Translations under genes and position numbers: made by a program
Part shown: positions 18,901 to 26,410 of the stretch, one piece after another
Layout of the letters: each line of letters begins with the position of its first letter
Numbering within the stretch: the first letter of the stretch is position 1
Notes under the pieces: model-generated
Seen by the model: the letters and a program-made list of their open reading frames with translations, nothing else
Databases searched by the model: none
Told to the model about the DNA's origin: nothing
Assembly: GCF_000716715.1 (NCBI RefSeq)
Contig: NZ_JNYJ01000047.1
Coordinates: 62,001 to 126,000, forward strand
Origin: Dactylosporangium aurantiacum
Lineage (GTDB): Bacteria; Actinomycetota; Actinomycetes; Mycobacteriales; Micromonosporaceae
Length of the DNA stretch: 64,000 nt
Direction: 5' to 3'

Positions 18901-19774
18901 GTACGCCGGCACCGCCGCGTTCAGCCCGGACGGGCGGTTGCTCGCCGCCGGTACCAGAGCCGGTGACGTCGACCTCTGGGACGTCCACGAACCCGACCGG
19001 CCGGTCCGGCTGGCCCCGGCGCTGAGCGGCGCGCAGGCCCTGGTCGAGGCGGTCGCCTTCGCCGCCGACGGTGCCCTGCTGGCGGTCGGCGGCGACGACG
19101 GCAACCTGTACCTGTGGGACGTCGCCACCCCGCGGCGACCCGCCCTGCTGGCCACCGTGCCCGGCACCGGCGCGATCATCCTGTCGCTGACGTTCCACCC
19201 GCACGCGCCGGTCCTCGCCGCCACCGACACCGACGGCTCGGTGCGCCTGATCGACGTGCGCGACCCGGCCCGGCCGGCGCCGCTGAGCACCGTCGGCGGG
19301 TTCGCCGGCTACGCCTACAGCGCCGCGTTCAGCCCCGACGGGCGGCTGCTCGCCGTGGGCGGCGGGGACAAGACCGTGCAGCTGTGGACGGTCGCCGATC
19401 CCGCGCATCCGGTACGGTTCCCCGCCCCGCTGCTCGGCCCGACCAGCTACGTGTACTGGGTGACGTTCGACCCCACCGGCGGCACCCTCGCCACGGCGTC
19501 GACGGACGGCACCGTCTGGCTGTGGGACGTCACCACCCCCGCCCGCGCCACGGTCGTCGCCACCCTCGGCCGCGCCGACCCGGCCTACTACACGGCCGTC
19601 TTCAGCCCCGACGGCGCGGTCCTGGCCGCCGGCAGCGACGACGGCACCACCCGCCTCTGGGGCACCGACCCAGCCCGCGCCGCGGCCGAGGTCTGCCGCA
19701 CCGCCGGCGTGGGCATCAGCCGCGCCGAGTGGGACCAGTACGTCCCGGGCGCGCCGTACAGCCCGCCCTGCTGA
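15911..19774 (+). CDS. HTH - STAND NTPase - WD40 repeat protein
   Basis: A 1,287-residue signalling protein. Residues ~18-95 are an XRE-like helix-turn-helix (GLTVRQVAAQAG...TVGDWFSGRG). YRGLASFEPGDARWFFGRD opens a STAND-type NTPase (novel STAND/AAA-16 class) with Walker A GASGSGKSS (~153-161) and Walker B ALLVVDQAEELF. A hydrophobic stretch near 560-580 (LSALTVVMLLLAGYAF) may be a membrane helix, and about a dozen WD40 blades follow, each with the AFSPDGRLLAAG...V.LWD pattern. The WD40 part would sense a partner and trigger NTP-dependent oligomerisation. GTG 15911 has GGGAGG 5 nt upstream. It diverges from the metallopeptidase gene. Confidence 0.9.
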   Translation: MTDGHRDGAGVPDPARIVDRAQFAGALTAQRERAGLTVRQVAAQAGARHSVSTVGDWFSGRGLPSLSSQPLLVRVLEVCAVPSDAVEAWLAAWRRVRRRPAAAEPGEEPYRGLASFEPGDARWFFGRDRLTARLRREVESLRAGGGGLLLLVGASGSGKSSLLRAGLVASLRSRPAGPDPADPAAPDGGSATGGPAPGGDAAAGAAPSWVVEVMTPGADPLAELARRAATVAAAPGPALLVVDQAEELFTLAADHAAAVVGELARLCAAPTGAVVVVALRADFYAQALRHPLLLRAAQRCQFTVGPMTRDELRSVIVGPADRAGTEVEPGLVELLLADVAGLGDGDDPAETAALPLLSHALSAMWRHDEGRRMTHAAYRQVGGVRGAVAATASAVYDGLGPAQQEVARRLLTGLVHLGEDTVDTRRVVPTAALLAECATDADAAEAVLERFVQHRLVTAEADTVQLSHEALLSAWPRLRGWLRADRAGLLIRQQLTTAAAAWQADGHDPNALYRGTRLAAAQGWAAEHPALLSPPLREFLRVSTRHARRRTRRLQQTLAALSALTVVMLLLAGYAFQQRAAADTQRQAAVAQRNAALSRMIAGRADWLRGRDTTLSRQLALAAYRVAPTVEARSSLLDAAATLSATRLPAFSRPAQAVVVLPGRQLLAAAGTDHTVRLWSTATATPSATATLTGPADALYALAASPDGRLLAAAGADDQVFLWRLDDPARPEPLPPVPGPAGTVYALAFSPDGHTLVAGSAEHVVHRWRVTGGTAAPLPPLAGADGVQALAFGPDGRVLAAGGADRLVHLWDLAAAPGSEHVAALPGHTGKVLGVAFSADGRLLASGSSDQTVRLWDVTDPRRATPRGVPLTGPTSWVNAVTFSPDAAVLVAGSSDRTVLLYDVGSGRVLQTLPHPAPVTAVALTPDGHTLVSSSTDGYVRVWPLPGPLLTGPTGGVFATAFSPDGATIAVASRDETIRLWHPHGPPGPMLRRPEGGYAGTAAFSPDGRLLAAGTRAGDVDLWDVHEPDRPVRLAPALSGAQALVEAVAFAADGALLAVGGDDGNLYLWDVATPRRPALLATVPGTGAIILSLTFHPHAPVLAATDTDGSVRLIDVRDPARPAPLSTVGGFAGYAYSAAFSPDGRLLAVGGGDKTVQLWTVADPAHPVRFPAPLLGPTSYVYWVTFDPTGGTLATASTDGTVWLWDVTTPARATVVATLGRADPAYYTAVFSPDGAVLAAGSDDGTTRLWGTDPARAAAEVCRTAGVGISRAEWDQYVPGAPYSPPC

Positions 19775-20254
19775 GCCGCGGGCTCGTTCCCGGGAAGGCC
19801 GTCCGGAGTTGTCCGGACCGGGTCGTGCGCTCTTCCGCCGGGCGGCCTTCACCGGGTTCGCTCGACGTACGGCACCCGGCCGCCCGTCGTGACCCGACCG
19901 CGGCCCCGGTCCACGCCGTTCCGCCACCGAACAGGGGGTCGCACATGGCACACCGCGTATGCCGCTCGTCGGTGGCGGCACGAGCGGCTGGGCGGGCCGC
20001 AGCGGCTCCGGCCACCCGCAGAACTTCTCCCGGCTCACCGTCGTTGCACCGGGTGAGCGAAGCGACCACGCGCCGGGTCTGCTCCTGGCCGGCCCGCCGG
20101 GGGTGACCGCGAAAGCTTTGCTCGTAGGAGGGGGAGGACGGCGCCGCGCCGATCATGGCCGCGGCGCCGTCTTCGTGGTGCCGGTGCACGGTCGGGGCGG
20201 CGCGCGGTCGGGGCGGCGCGACGGACAGCCGGGCCGGCGGCCGGGTCCAGCGGC
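19775..20254. other. 480-bp intergenic region between convergent genes
   Basis: No convincing gene was found. A 55-codon arginine- and alanine-rich frame near 19945 lacks the usual third-position bias. The only clear element is the perfect hairpin at 20137-20171. Confidence 0.6.
20137..20171. terminator. Strong hairpin terminator
   Basis: Perfect 12-bp arms GACGGCGCCGCG / CGCGGCGCCGTC with an 11-nt loop. It lies 84 nt beyond the stop of the GGDEF/EAL gene on the minus strand and 363 nt beyond the WD40 gene on the plus strand; the first is the more likely user. Confidence 0.6.
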
Positions 20255-22576
20255 TCAGACGGAGCTGGTCAGGTGCCGCTGGGCGGCGAGCAGGCGGGTC
20301 ATGCCCTCGGCCGGCATGGGGCGGGCCAGGTGGTAGCCCTGGCCGACGGAGTAGCCGAGCTCGACCAGGCGGTCGGCCTGCGCCTGGTTCTCGATGCCCT
20401 CGGCGATGGTGTCCAGGCCGAGGGCGAGCGCGAGCTGGACGACCGCCCGGGCGACCGCCTGGCCGGCGTCGGCCTCGGGCAGGCCCGGCGGGTCGAGCTC
20501 GATGCCGTCGACGAACGATTTGTCCAGTTTGATGATGGCCGCCGGGAAGGAGCGCAGCAGGCTCAGGGACGACTCGCCGGTACCGAAGTCGTCCAGGGCG
20601 AGCCGCACGCCGAGCTCGTGCAGCTGGTACAGGGCGCGCGACACCTGCTGGCCGCGCAGCACCGCCGACTCGGTCAGCTCCAGCACCAGCCGGTCGGCGG
20701 GCAGGCCGGAGTCGGCGAGGGCGGCCCGGACGTCGGCGACGAAGTCGGGGTCGTGCAGCTGGCGGACGGAGACGTTGGGGCCGACCTTCTGCAGGGCGTC
20801 GGGGCCGAACTCGGCGAGCCACCGCGCCATCTGCCGGCACGCCTCGCGCAGCACCCAGCGGCCCAGCGGCACGATGAGGCCGGTGCTCTCCGCGGCGGGG
20901 ATGAACTCGGCGGGCGGGATCATGCCGCGGGTCGGGTGCTCCCAGCGGGCGAGGGCCTCGACGCCGACGATGCGGCCGGTGCGCAGGGCCACGATCGGCT
21001 GGTAGTGCACGGTGAACTCGCCGGCGTCCAGGGCGCGGCGCAGCTCACCGCCGAGCTGGGCGTGGCTGGCGACGGGGCGGGCCATGCCGTCGTGGTAGCG
21101 GACCCAGTTGGCCTTGCCGCGTTGCTTGGCGGCGTACATGGCGACGTCGGCGTCGCGCAGCAGCCGGTCCAGCGGGGTGCCGGCGGGGGCGGTCGCGATG
21201 CCGATGCTGGCGTGCGCGAGCAGCCGGTGCTCGCTGAGCGGGCCGGCGAACGCGTCCAGGATGCGCTGCGCGACGGTCTCGCCGAGCGTGGTCGCGCCGG
21301 TCACCAGCACGGCGAACTCGTCGCCGCCGAGGCGGACCGGCAGGCCGTCGGCGCCGCTCTGCGCGCGCAGCACGTCGGCGACGGCGATGAGCAGGTGGTC
21401 GCCGACCTCGTGGCCGAGCGAGTCGTTGATCGTCTTGAAGTCGTCGAGGTCGACCAGCAGGACCGTGGCGTCGCCGTCGGCCAGCCGCGCGGCGAGCCGC
21501 TGGCGGAACAGCGCGCGGTTCGCCAGGCCGGTCAGGCCGTCGTGGGTGGCGTCGTGCTCCAGCCGCCGCTGGGTGAGCCGCTTCTCGGCCAGCAGCCGGG
21601 CGTTCTCCCGGAAGGCGACGAACTGCCGCACCGTCACCAGGCCGGTCACCAGGACCGACGCCACGATCACGAGCTGGTCGGCGGGGGTGAGCACGCCCGG
21701 GATGACCGCGATGAGCGGCACGTCGACGGCGGCGACGGCGAGGTACGGCAGCCACGTACCGGCCCGCGCGGGACGGACGGCGGCGGGCCGCCACTGCCGG
21801 CGCACGGCCAGCGCCCCGAGCGCCGGGGCGACCGGCATGACCACGGCCTGCGCCGGCACGGTGCCCGGGTCGCCGCCGAGGACCAGCAGCAGCGCGACCG
21901 CGGCGCCGACGAGGCCGCTGAAGCCGATCAGCCGCAGCGCGGACCGGTCGATCGGGCCGCCCCGGATGTAGGTGACCTTCGTGATGCCGCCGACGGCGAG
22001 CGCGAACGACATGCCGAGCAGCACGACCGTCTGGGTGCTCCACAGGTCGGAGGCCGCGATCATCGGGGCGAGGCCGAAGTGGAACAGGATCGTGCCGCAC
22101 CCGAGGAACGCGATCGCCCGGTCCAGCCACTGCCGCCAGCGCTCCCCCACGCCGGCGATGCCGAGCGGCGCCCGCGCCATCGCCCACATCGCGGCGAGAA
22201 ACCCGACGCCGGCTGTCACCGCGACCGCCATGGGCATCGGCGGCACCACCGACGTGTCCCGGAAGCCCTGCACGGCCAGCCCGGCGTAGCCGCCGCCGAC
22301 GCAGCCGTACGTGACCAGCATGAGCCGCCAGAACCGCCGGGCCGGGCCGGTGAGCGGGGCGCGCCGCAGCAGGTCGAGCACGGCCGCGGCGGCGACCGCG
22401 CAGCCGAGCGGGAACGCCAGGTACGCCACCGCGAACGGCCCGACGCCGGTGGCCAGCCACCCGGCGTACCACAGCCCACCAGCGACCGGGATGCCGAAGG
22501 TGGCCACGACGTGGCGCAGCGGGGCGCGGTGGTCGACGGTCACGACGTCCACCATCGGCCGCGGCCCCGGCGCCAT
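20255..22576 (-). CDS. Membrane GGDEF-EAL cyclic-di-GMP enzyme
   Basis: A 773-residue bifunctional c-di-GMP protein. The first ~300 residues carry about eight hydrophobic helices (a MASE-like membrane sensor). The GGDEF domain has an intact catalytic RLGGDEFAVL, so diguanylate cyclase activity is expected. The EAL domain has EALARWEHP, DDFGTGESSLS, KLDKSFVDG and a later conserved Glu (AEGIENQAQ), so phosphodiesterase activity is also possible. Such proteins tune filament development in actinomycetes. Start: ATG 22576 with a weak GAGGGC site, or ATG 22555 seven codons later. It is transcribed alone. Confidence 0.92.
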   Translation of the reverse strand: MAPGPRPMVDVVTVDHRAPLRHVVATFGIPVAGGLWYAGWLATGVGPFAVAYLAFPLGCAVAAAAVLDLLRRAPLTGPARRFWRLMLVTYGCVGGGYAGLAVQGFRDTSVVPPMPMAVAVTAGVGFLAAMWAMARAPLGIAGVGERWRQWLDRAIAFLGCGTILFHFGLAPMIAASDLWSTQTVVLLGMSFALAVGGITKVTYIRGGPIDRSALRLIGFSGLVGAAVALLLVLGGDPGTVPAQAVVMPVAPALGALAVRRQWRPAAVRPARAGTWLPYLAVAAVDVPLIAVIPGVLTPADQLVIVASVLVTGLVTVRQFVAFRENARLLAEKRLTQRRLEHDATHDGLTGLANRALFRQRLAARLADGDATVLLVDLDDFKTINDSLGHEVGDHLLIAVADVLRAQSGADGLPVRLGGDEFAVLVTGATTLGETVAQRILDAFAGPLSEHRLLAHASIGIATAPAGTPLDRLLRDADVAMYAAKQRGKANWVRYHDGMARPVASHAQLGGELRRALDAGEFTVHYQPIVALRTGRIVGVEALARWEHPTRGMIPPAEFIPAAESTGLIVPLGRWVLREACRQMARWLAEFGPDALQKVGPNVSVRQLHDPDFVADVRAALADSGLPADRLVLELTESAVLRGQQVSRALYQLHELGVRLALDDFGTGESSLSLLRSFPAAIIKLDKSFVDGIELDPPGLPEADAGQAVARAVVQLALALGLDTIAEGIENQAQADRLVELGYSVGQGYHLARPMPAEGMTRLLAAQRHLTSSV

Positions 22577-22638
22577 GAACCGATGCCCTCGCCGCGACCG
22601 TCCTGCCACGCAACCGCAACCCGCGTGCGGAGCCGGGG

Positions 22639-23139
22639 TTAGCTGCGCCCGATGACCCACTGCCCGACGGTGTCGCGCACCACCGTCGAGTCCTGCAGCA
22701 CGGCGACCCCGTCCAGGGCGTCGCTCAGGGCGTCCTCGAGCCGGCGCTCCGCGTCCGGGTCGACCTGGACGTGTCCGGGCGGGGCCGCGCCCACCGCGAC
22801 GGGGACCGCGCCGAGGCACGCCACGGCCCGCACGAGGTCGGTCTTGGCGGTGCCGGCCAGCACGATGAACCGGCCGACCGGCACCATCATGGCCCCGGCC
22901 ACGCCCTGCACGACCCGGCCCGCGACCAGCATCGCCAGCGACGTGCTCAGCCCGCACAGCACGGAGGCGCCGACGAAGCCGGCGACCGCGAGCAGGAACA
23001 CCCGGCGGCCGCCGAACCGGGCGCCGAGCCAGCCGCTGACCGGGATGAGCGCGGCCACGGTGACCAGGTACGCGGTCAGCGCCAGCCCGGCCTCCCCCGG
23101 CCGCGACCAGCCCGCCGCGTCCCGCCCGGCGACCGTCAT
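22639..23139 (-). pseudogene. Remnant of a DHA2-type MFS multidrug transporter
   Basis: The frame begins with a close match to helices 2-4 of 14-TM EmrB/QacA transporters: LALTAYLVTVAALIPVSGWL, GARFGGRRVF, AMLVAGRVVQGVAGAMMVP and TDLVRAVA. Helix 1 is missing at the start, and after AVACLGAVPVAVGAAP the sequence changes to a hydrophilic ~50-residue tail (DAERRLEDALSDALDG...) unrelated to transporters. Full-length members have about 450-500 residues; this has 166. It is best read as a decayed gene fused to foreign sequence, although the frame is still open and a short membrane protein could be made. Confidence 0.6.
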
Positions 23140-23243
23140 GCAAGGCGCTCGTCGATGACGCTCAGGGTGCCCTCCACTCGCGGCCTGATCGCCCTCATTC
23201 TGCCCCGGGACGGCCGGGCGGGCCGTGACGGACACCACGCGCA

Positions 23244-23272
23244 CCGCCGCCCGGCCTCGGGCCGGGCGGCGG
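23244..23272 (-). terminator. Terminator of the wrbA gene
   Basis: A perfect 13-bp stem (CCGCCGCCCGGCC / GGCCGGGCGGCGG) with a TCG loop, 36 nt after the wrbA stop. It is one of the strongest hairpins in the window. Confidence 0.7.
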
Positions 23273-23307
23273 AGGGCCGGTGGCCAGGCCGTCAGGCGGT
23301 CAGGCGG

Positions 23308-23913
23308 TCAGGCGGCGAGCTTGCCGGCGATCGCGACGACGCGGGCGGCCATGTGGTCGAGCGCGGCGAGCTGGGCGTCGCCCAGCGGGGCGTCGTTGCC
23401 GCCGCCGGTGACGTGCGAGACGCCGTACGGGTTGCCGTCGGTGAACTTCAGCGGGTCGGTGTACCCGGGGGCGACGACCACGCCGCCGAAGTGGTGGATG
23501 GTGTTGTACAGGGCGAGCAGCGTCGACTCCTGGCCGCCGTGCGCGGTCATCGAGGCGGTGAACCCGGCGTACACCTTGTCGGCGAGCAGGCCCTGGGACC
23601 ACTGCGGGCCGAGCGTGTCGAGGAACTGCTTGAGCTGGCTGGAGATGTTGCCGTAGCGGGTCGGCGAGCCGAACAGCACGGCGTTCGCCCACACCACGTC
23701 GTCCGCGGTGGCCCGCGGCTCGTCCTTGGTGCGGTCGAAGTGCTGGCTCCAGGCCGCGTTGGAGGCGATCGCCTCGGCGGGCGCCAGCTCGTCGACCTGG
23801 CGCAGGCGGACCTCGGCGCCGGCCTTCTCCCCCGCCGCGGCGAGGCGTTCGGCCATGGCGTGCACTGTCCCGGTCGAGGAGTAGTAGATGACGGCGAGCT
23901 TGACCTGGGTCAT
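23308..23913 (-). CDS. wrbA: NAD(P)H:quinone oxidoreductase, WrbA family
   Basis: A 201-residue flavodoxin-like enzyme that reduces quinones by two electrons using FMN and NAD(P)H, protecting against redox cycling. Seen: the FMN phosphate loop YYSSTGTVHAMA near the N-terminus, FGSPTRYGNISSQLKQFLD and the C-terminal block VVAPGYTDP...GNPYGVSHVTGG typical of WrbA. Length matches the family (~200). ATG 23913 has GAAGGGA 6 nt upstream. A possible GTTT-N16-GCGTAG promoter lies upstream, one base from the SigB/SigF form. Three direct copies of GTCAGGCG lie just after the stop. Confidence 0.95.
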   Translation of the reverse strand: MTQVKLAVIYYSSTGTVHAMAERLAAAGEKAGAEVRLRQVDELAPAEAIASNAAWSQHFDRTKDEPRATADDVVWANAVLFGSPTRYGNISSQLKQFLDTLGPQWSQGLLADKVYAGFTASMTAHGGQESTLLALYNTIHHFGGVVVAPGYTDPLKFTDGNPYGVSHVTGGGNDAPLGDAQLAALDHMAARVVAIAGKLAA

Positions 23914-23971
23914 CGGTGTTCCCTTCGACGTTCACGCTGTCCGCGCCACCGACGGGCGGCACCTGATCCCT

Positions 23972-23997
23972 CTACGCACACCGCCGGGTGGCTAAAC
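23972..23997 (-). promoter_or_regulatory. Weak SigB/SigF-like promoter candidate for wrbA
   Basis: On the minus strand GTTT (23997-23994), a 16-nt spacer and GCGTAG (23977-23972); the -10 differs from GGGTAG by one base. It faces wrbA and lies back to back with the glgX promoter. Confidence 0.3.
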
Positions 23998-24040
23998 AAC
24001 CGGTTCTGCGGGCGGTGGCCGACACGCCGGGCCGGCGGCC

Positions 24041-24065
24041 GGTTGACCGGCCCACCGGCGGGTAG
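24041..24065 (+). promoter_or_regulatory. SigB/SigF-type promoter of glgX
   Basis: GGTT (24041-24044), a 15-nt spacer and GGGTAG (24060-24065): the same elements and spacing as before the FDH operon. It leaves a leader of about 105 nt before glgX. Confidence 0.55.
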
Positions 24066-24179
24066 ATCACCCCTACGGGTGCGGCGGTCCCCCTGGCCCC
24101 GCTCCTGACACCCGGCTGCCCCCAGGTCACGCCGCGGGCGGGTGCCGCCGCACCGACCCGATGCGAGGGATGGCAGCAC

Positions 24180-26339
24180 ATGAGGATCTGGCCGGGATCA
24201 CGGTATCCACTCGGTGCCGCATACGACGGCGGCGGCACGAACTTCGCGGTGTTCTCCGAGGTCGCCCAGCGGGTGCAGCTGTGCCTGTTCGACGAGGCCG
24301 GCACGGAGACCCGGATCGACCTGCCCGAGCGGGAGGCGTTCGTCTGGCACGGCTACCTGCCCAGGGTCGTGCCGGGCCAGCGGTACGGCTACCGGGTGCA
24401 CGGCCCGTACGAGCCCACGGCAGGGCTGCGGTGCAACCCGAACAAGCTGCTGCTGGACCCGTACGCCAAGGCGATCGACGGCCAGGCGCGGTGGCACGAG
24501 GCGCTGTTCGGGCACCGGTTCGACGACCCGGACGCGGTCAACGACGACGACTCGGCGCCGTACGCGATGCGCTCCGTCGTGGTGAACCCGTTCTTCGACT
24601 GGGCCAACGACACGCCGCTGCACATCCCGTACCACCGCACCGTCATCTACGAGGCGCACGTGAAGGGCCTGACGGTGCGGCACCCGGGGATCCCCGAGGA
24701 CGTGCGCGGCACGTACTCCGGCCTCGCGCATCCGGTGATGATCGAGCACCTGCGCTCGCTCGGGGTGACCGCGGTGGAGCTGATGCCGGTGCACCAGTTC
24801 GTGCACGACGGCGGGCTGACCGAGCGGGGGCTGTCCAACTACTGGGGCTACAACACCATCGGCTTCTTCGCGCCGCACAACGGCTACGCGTCCTTCCACG
24901 GCCACGGCGGGCAGGTCCAGGAGTTCAAGTCGATGGTCAAGGCGCTGCACCAGGCCGGGATCGAGGTCATCCTCGACGTCGTCTACAACCACACCGCCGA
25001 GGGCAACCACCTGGGCCCGACGCTGTCGTTCCGCGGCCTGGACAACGCCGCCTACTACCGGCTCGTCGACGAGGACCCGCAGTACTACTACGACACCACC
25101 GGCACCGGCAACAGCCTCAACGTGCGCCACCCGGAGTCGCTGCGGCTCATCATGGACTCGCTGCGCTACTGGGTGACGCAGATGCACGTCGACGGGTTCC
25201 GCTTCGACCTGGCCTCCGCGCTGGCCCGCGAGTTCCACGAGGTCGACCGGCTGGCGGCGTTCTTCGACCTGGTCAACCAGGACCCGGTCGTCAGCCGGGT
25301 GAAGCTCATCGCCGAGCCGTGGGACGTCGGCGACGGCGGCTACCAGGTCGGCGGGTTTCCTCCACTGTGGACGGAATGGAACGGCAAGTACCGAGACACG
25401 GTGCGCGACCTGTGGCGCGGCGAGCCCGATGTGCTGGGCGAGTTCGCGGCCCGGTTCGCCGGCTCGCCGGACCTGTACGAGGCCGACGGCCGACGGCCGG
25501 TCGCCTCCATCAACTTCGTCACCGCGCACGACGGGTTCACCCTGGCCGACCTCGTGTCCTACGACGAGAAGCACAACGACGCCAACGGCGAGGACAACCG
25601 CGACGGCGAGAGCCACAACCGCTCCTGGAACAGCGGCGCGGAGGGCCCCACCGACGACCCGGAGATCGTCGCGCTGCGGCAGCGGCGCATCCGCAGCTTC
25701 CTGGCCACGCTGCTGCTGTCCCAGGGCGTGCCGATGATCGTGCACGGCGACGAGCTCGGCCGGACCCAGCACGGCAACAACAACGTGTACTGCCAGGACA
25801 ACGAGCTGGCCTGGGTCGACTGGGACGCGGCCCGCGAGCACGCGGCGCTGACGCGGTTCACCGCCGGGGTAACCCGGCTGCGCGCGTGCCATCCCGTGTT
25901 CCGCCGGCGCCGCTTCTTCCACGGCCGGCCGGTGCGCGAGGGCGCCGTCGAGGACGTCGCCTGGCTGCACCCCGACGGCCGGGCCATGCGGGACGAGGAC
26001 TGGTCCGGCGACACCGCCGCACCGGTCGCCGTGTACCTCAACGGGCAGGGCATCTACGAACGCGACGCCCTCGGCGAGCCCATCCTCGACGACTCGTTCC
26101 TGCTGCTGTTCAACCCGACCGCCGACGACGTCACGTTCACGCTGCCCGGCCCGGAGTACGGCGGCGCGTGGCGGACCGTCCTGGACACCGCCGACGGGTG
26201 CCCGCCCGCCGTCATCAGCGCCACCGACGTCCCCGCCGACGGCAAACCCGGCGGCGAACCCGGCAGCCAGGTCGACGCCGCCGCCCGTGCCGTGCTGGTC
26301 CTGCAGTGCCCGGCCGGGCAGGACGCCGAGGACTGCTGA
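24180..26339 (+). CDS. glgX: Glycogen debranching enzyme GlgX
   Basis: A 719-residue GH13 isoamylase-type enzyme that hydrolyses alpha-1,6 branches of glycogen limit dextrin. An N-terminal beta-sandwich (WPGSRYPLGAAYDGGGTNFA) precedes the catalytic barrel. The catalytic set is visible: nucleophile Asp in DGFRFDLA (~343), acid/base Glu in LIAEPWDVG (~378) and transition-state Asp in TAHDGFTL (~450). VVYNHTAEGN is the GH13 conserved region I. Length fits GlgX/TreX. ATG 24180 has GAGGGA about 9 nt upstream. The SigB/SigF-type promoter upstream suggests induction when stored glycogen is mobilised. Confidence 0.97.
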   Translation: MRIWPGSRYPLGAAYDGGGTNFAVFSEVAQRVQLCLFDEAGTETRIDLPEREAFVWHGYLPRVVPGQRYGYRVHGPYEPTAGLRCNPNKLLLDPYAKAIDGQARWHEALFGHRFDDPDAVNDDDSAPYAMRSVVVNPFFDWANDTPLHIPYHRTVIYEAHVKGLTVRHPGIPEDVRGTYSGLAHPVMIEHLRSLGVTAVELMPVHQFVHDGGLTERGLSNYWGYNTIGFFAPHNGYASFHGHGGQVQEFKSMVKALHQAGIEVILDVVYNHTAEGNHLGPTLSFRGLDNAAYYRLVDEDPQYYYDTTGTGNSLNVRHPESLRLIMDSLRYWVTQMHVDGFRFDLASALAREFHEVDRLAAFFDLVNQDPVVSRVKLIAEPWDVGDGGYQVGGFPPLWTEWNGKYRDTVRDLWRGEPDVLGEFAARFAGSPDLYEADGRRPVASINFVTAHDGFTLADLVSYDEKHNDANGEDNRDGESHNRSWNSGAEGPTDDPEIVALRQRRIRSFLATLLLSQGVPMIVHGDELGRTQHGNNNVYCQDNELAWVDWDAAREHAALTRFTAGVTRLRACHPVFRRRRFFHGRPVREGAVEDVAWLHPDGRAMRDEDWSGDTAAPVAVYLNGQGIYERDALGEPILDDSFLLLFNPTADDVTFTLPGPEYGGAWRTVLDTADGCPPAVISATDVPADGKPGGEPGSQVDAAARAVLVLQCPAGQDAEDC

Positions 26340-26350
26340 CCGGCGGGCAT

Positions 26351-26376
26351 GGTTGGTCCGCCGCCCGGCCGGGTAG
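26351..26376 (+). promoter_or_regulatory. SigB/SigF-type promoter of the GCS2 ligase gene
   Basis: GGTT (26351-26354), a 16-nt spacer and GGGTAG (26371-26376), between glgX and the ligase gene. It would let the ligase be transcribed independently of glgX. Confidence 0.55.
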
Positions 26377-26410
26377 TGGGCGGCGGCCACCGCTGGAACG
26401 GGGAAACGTC

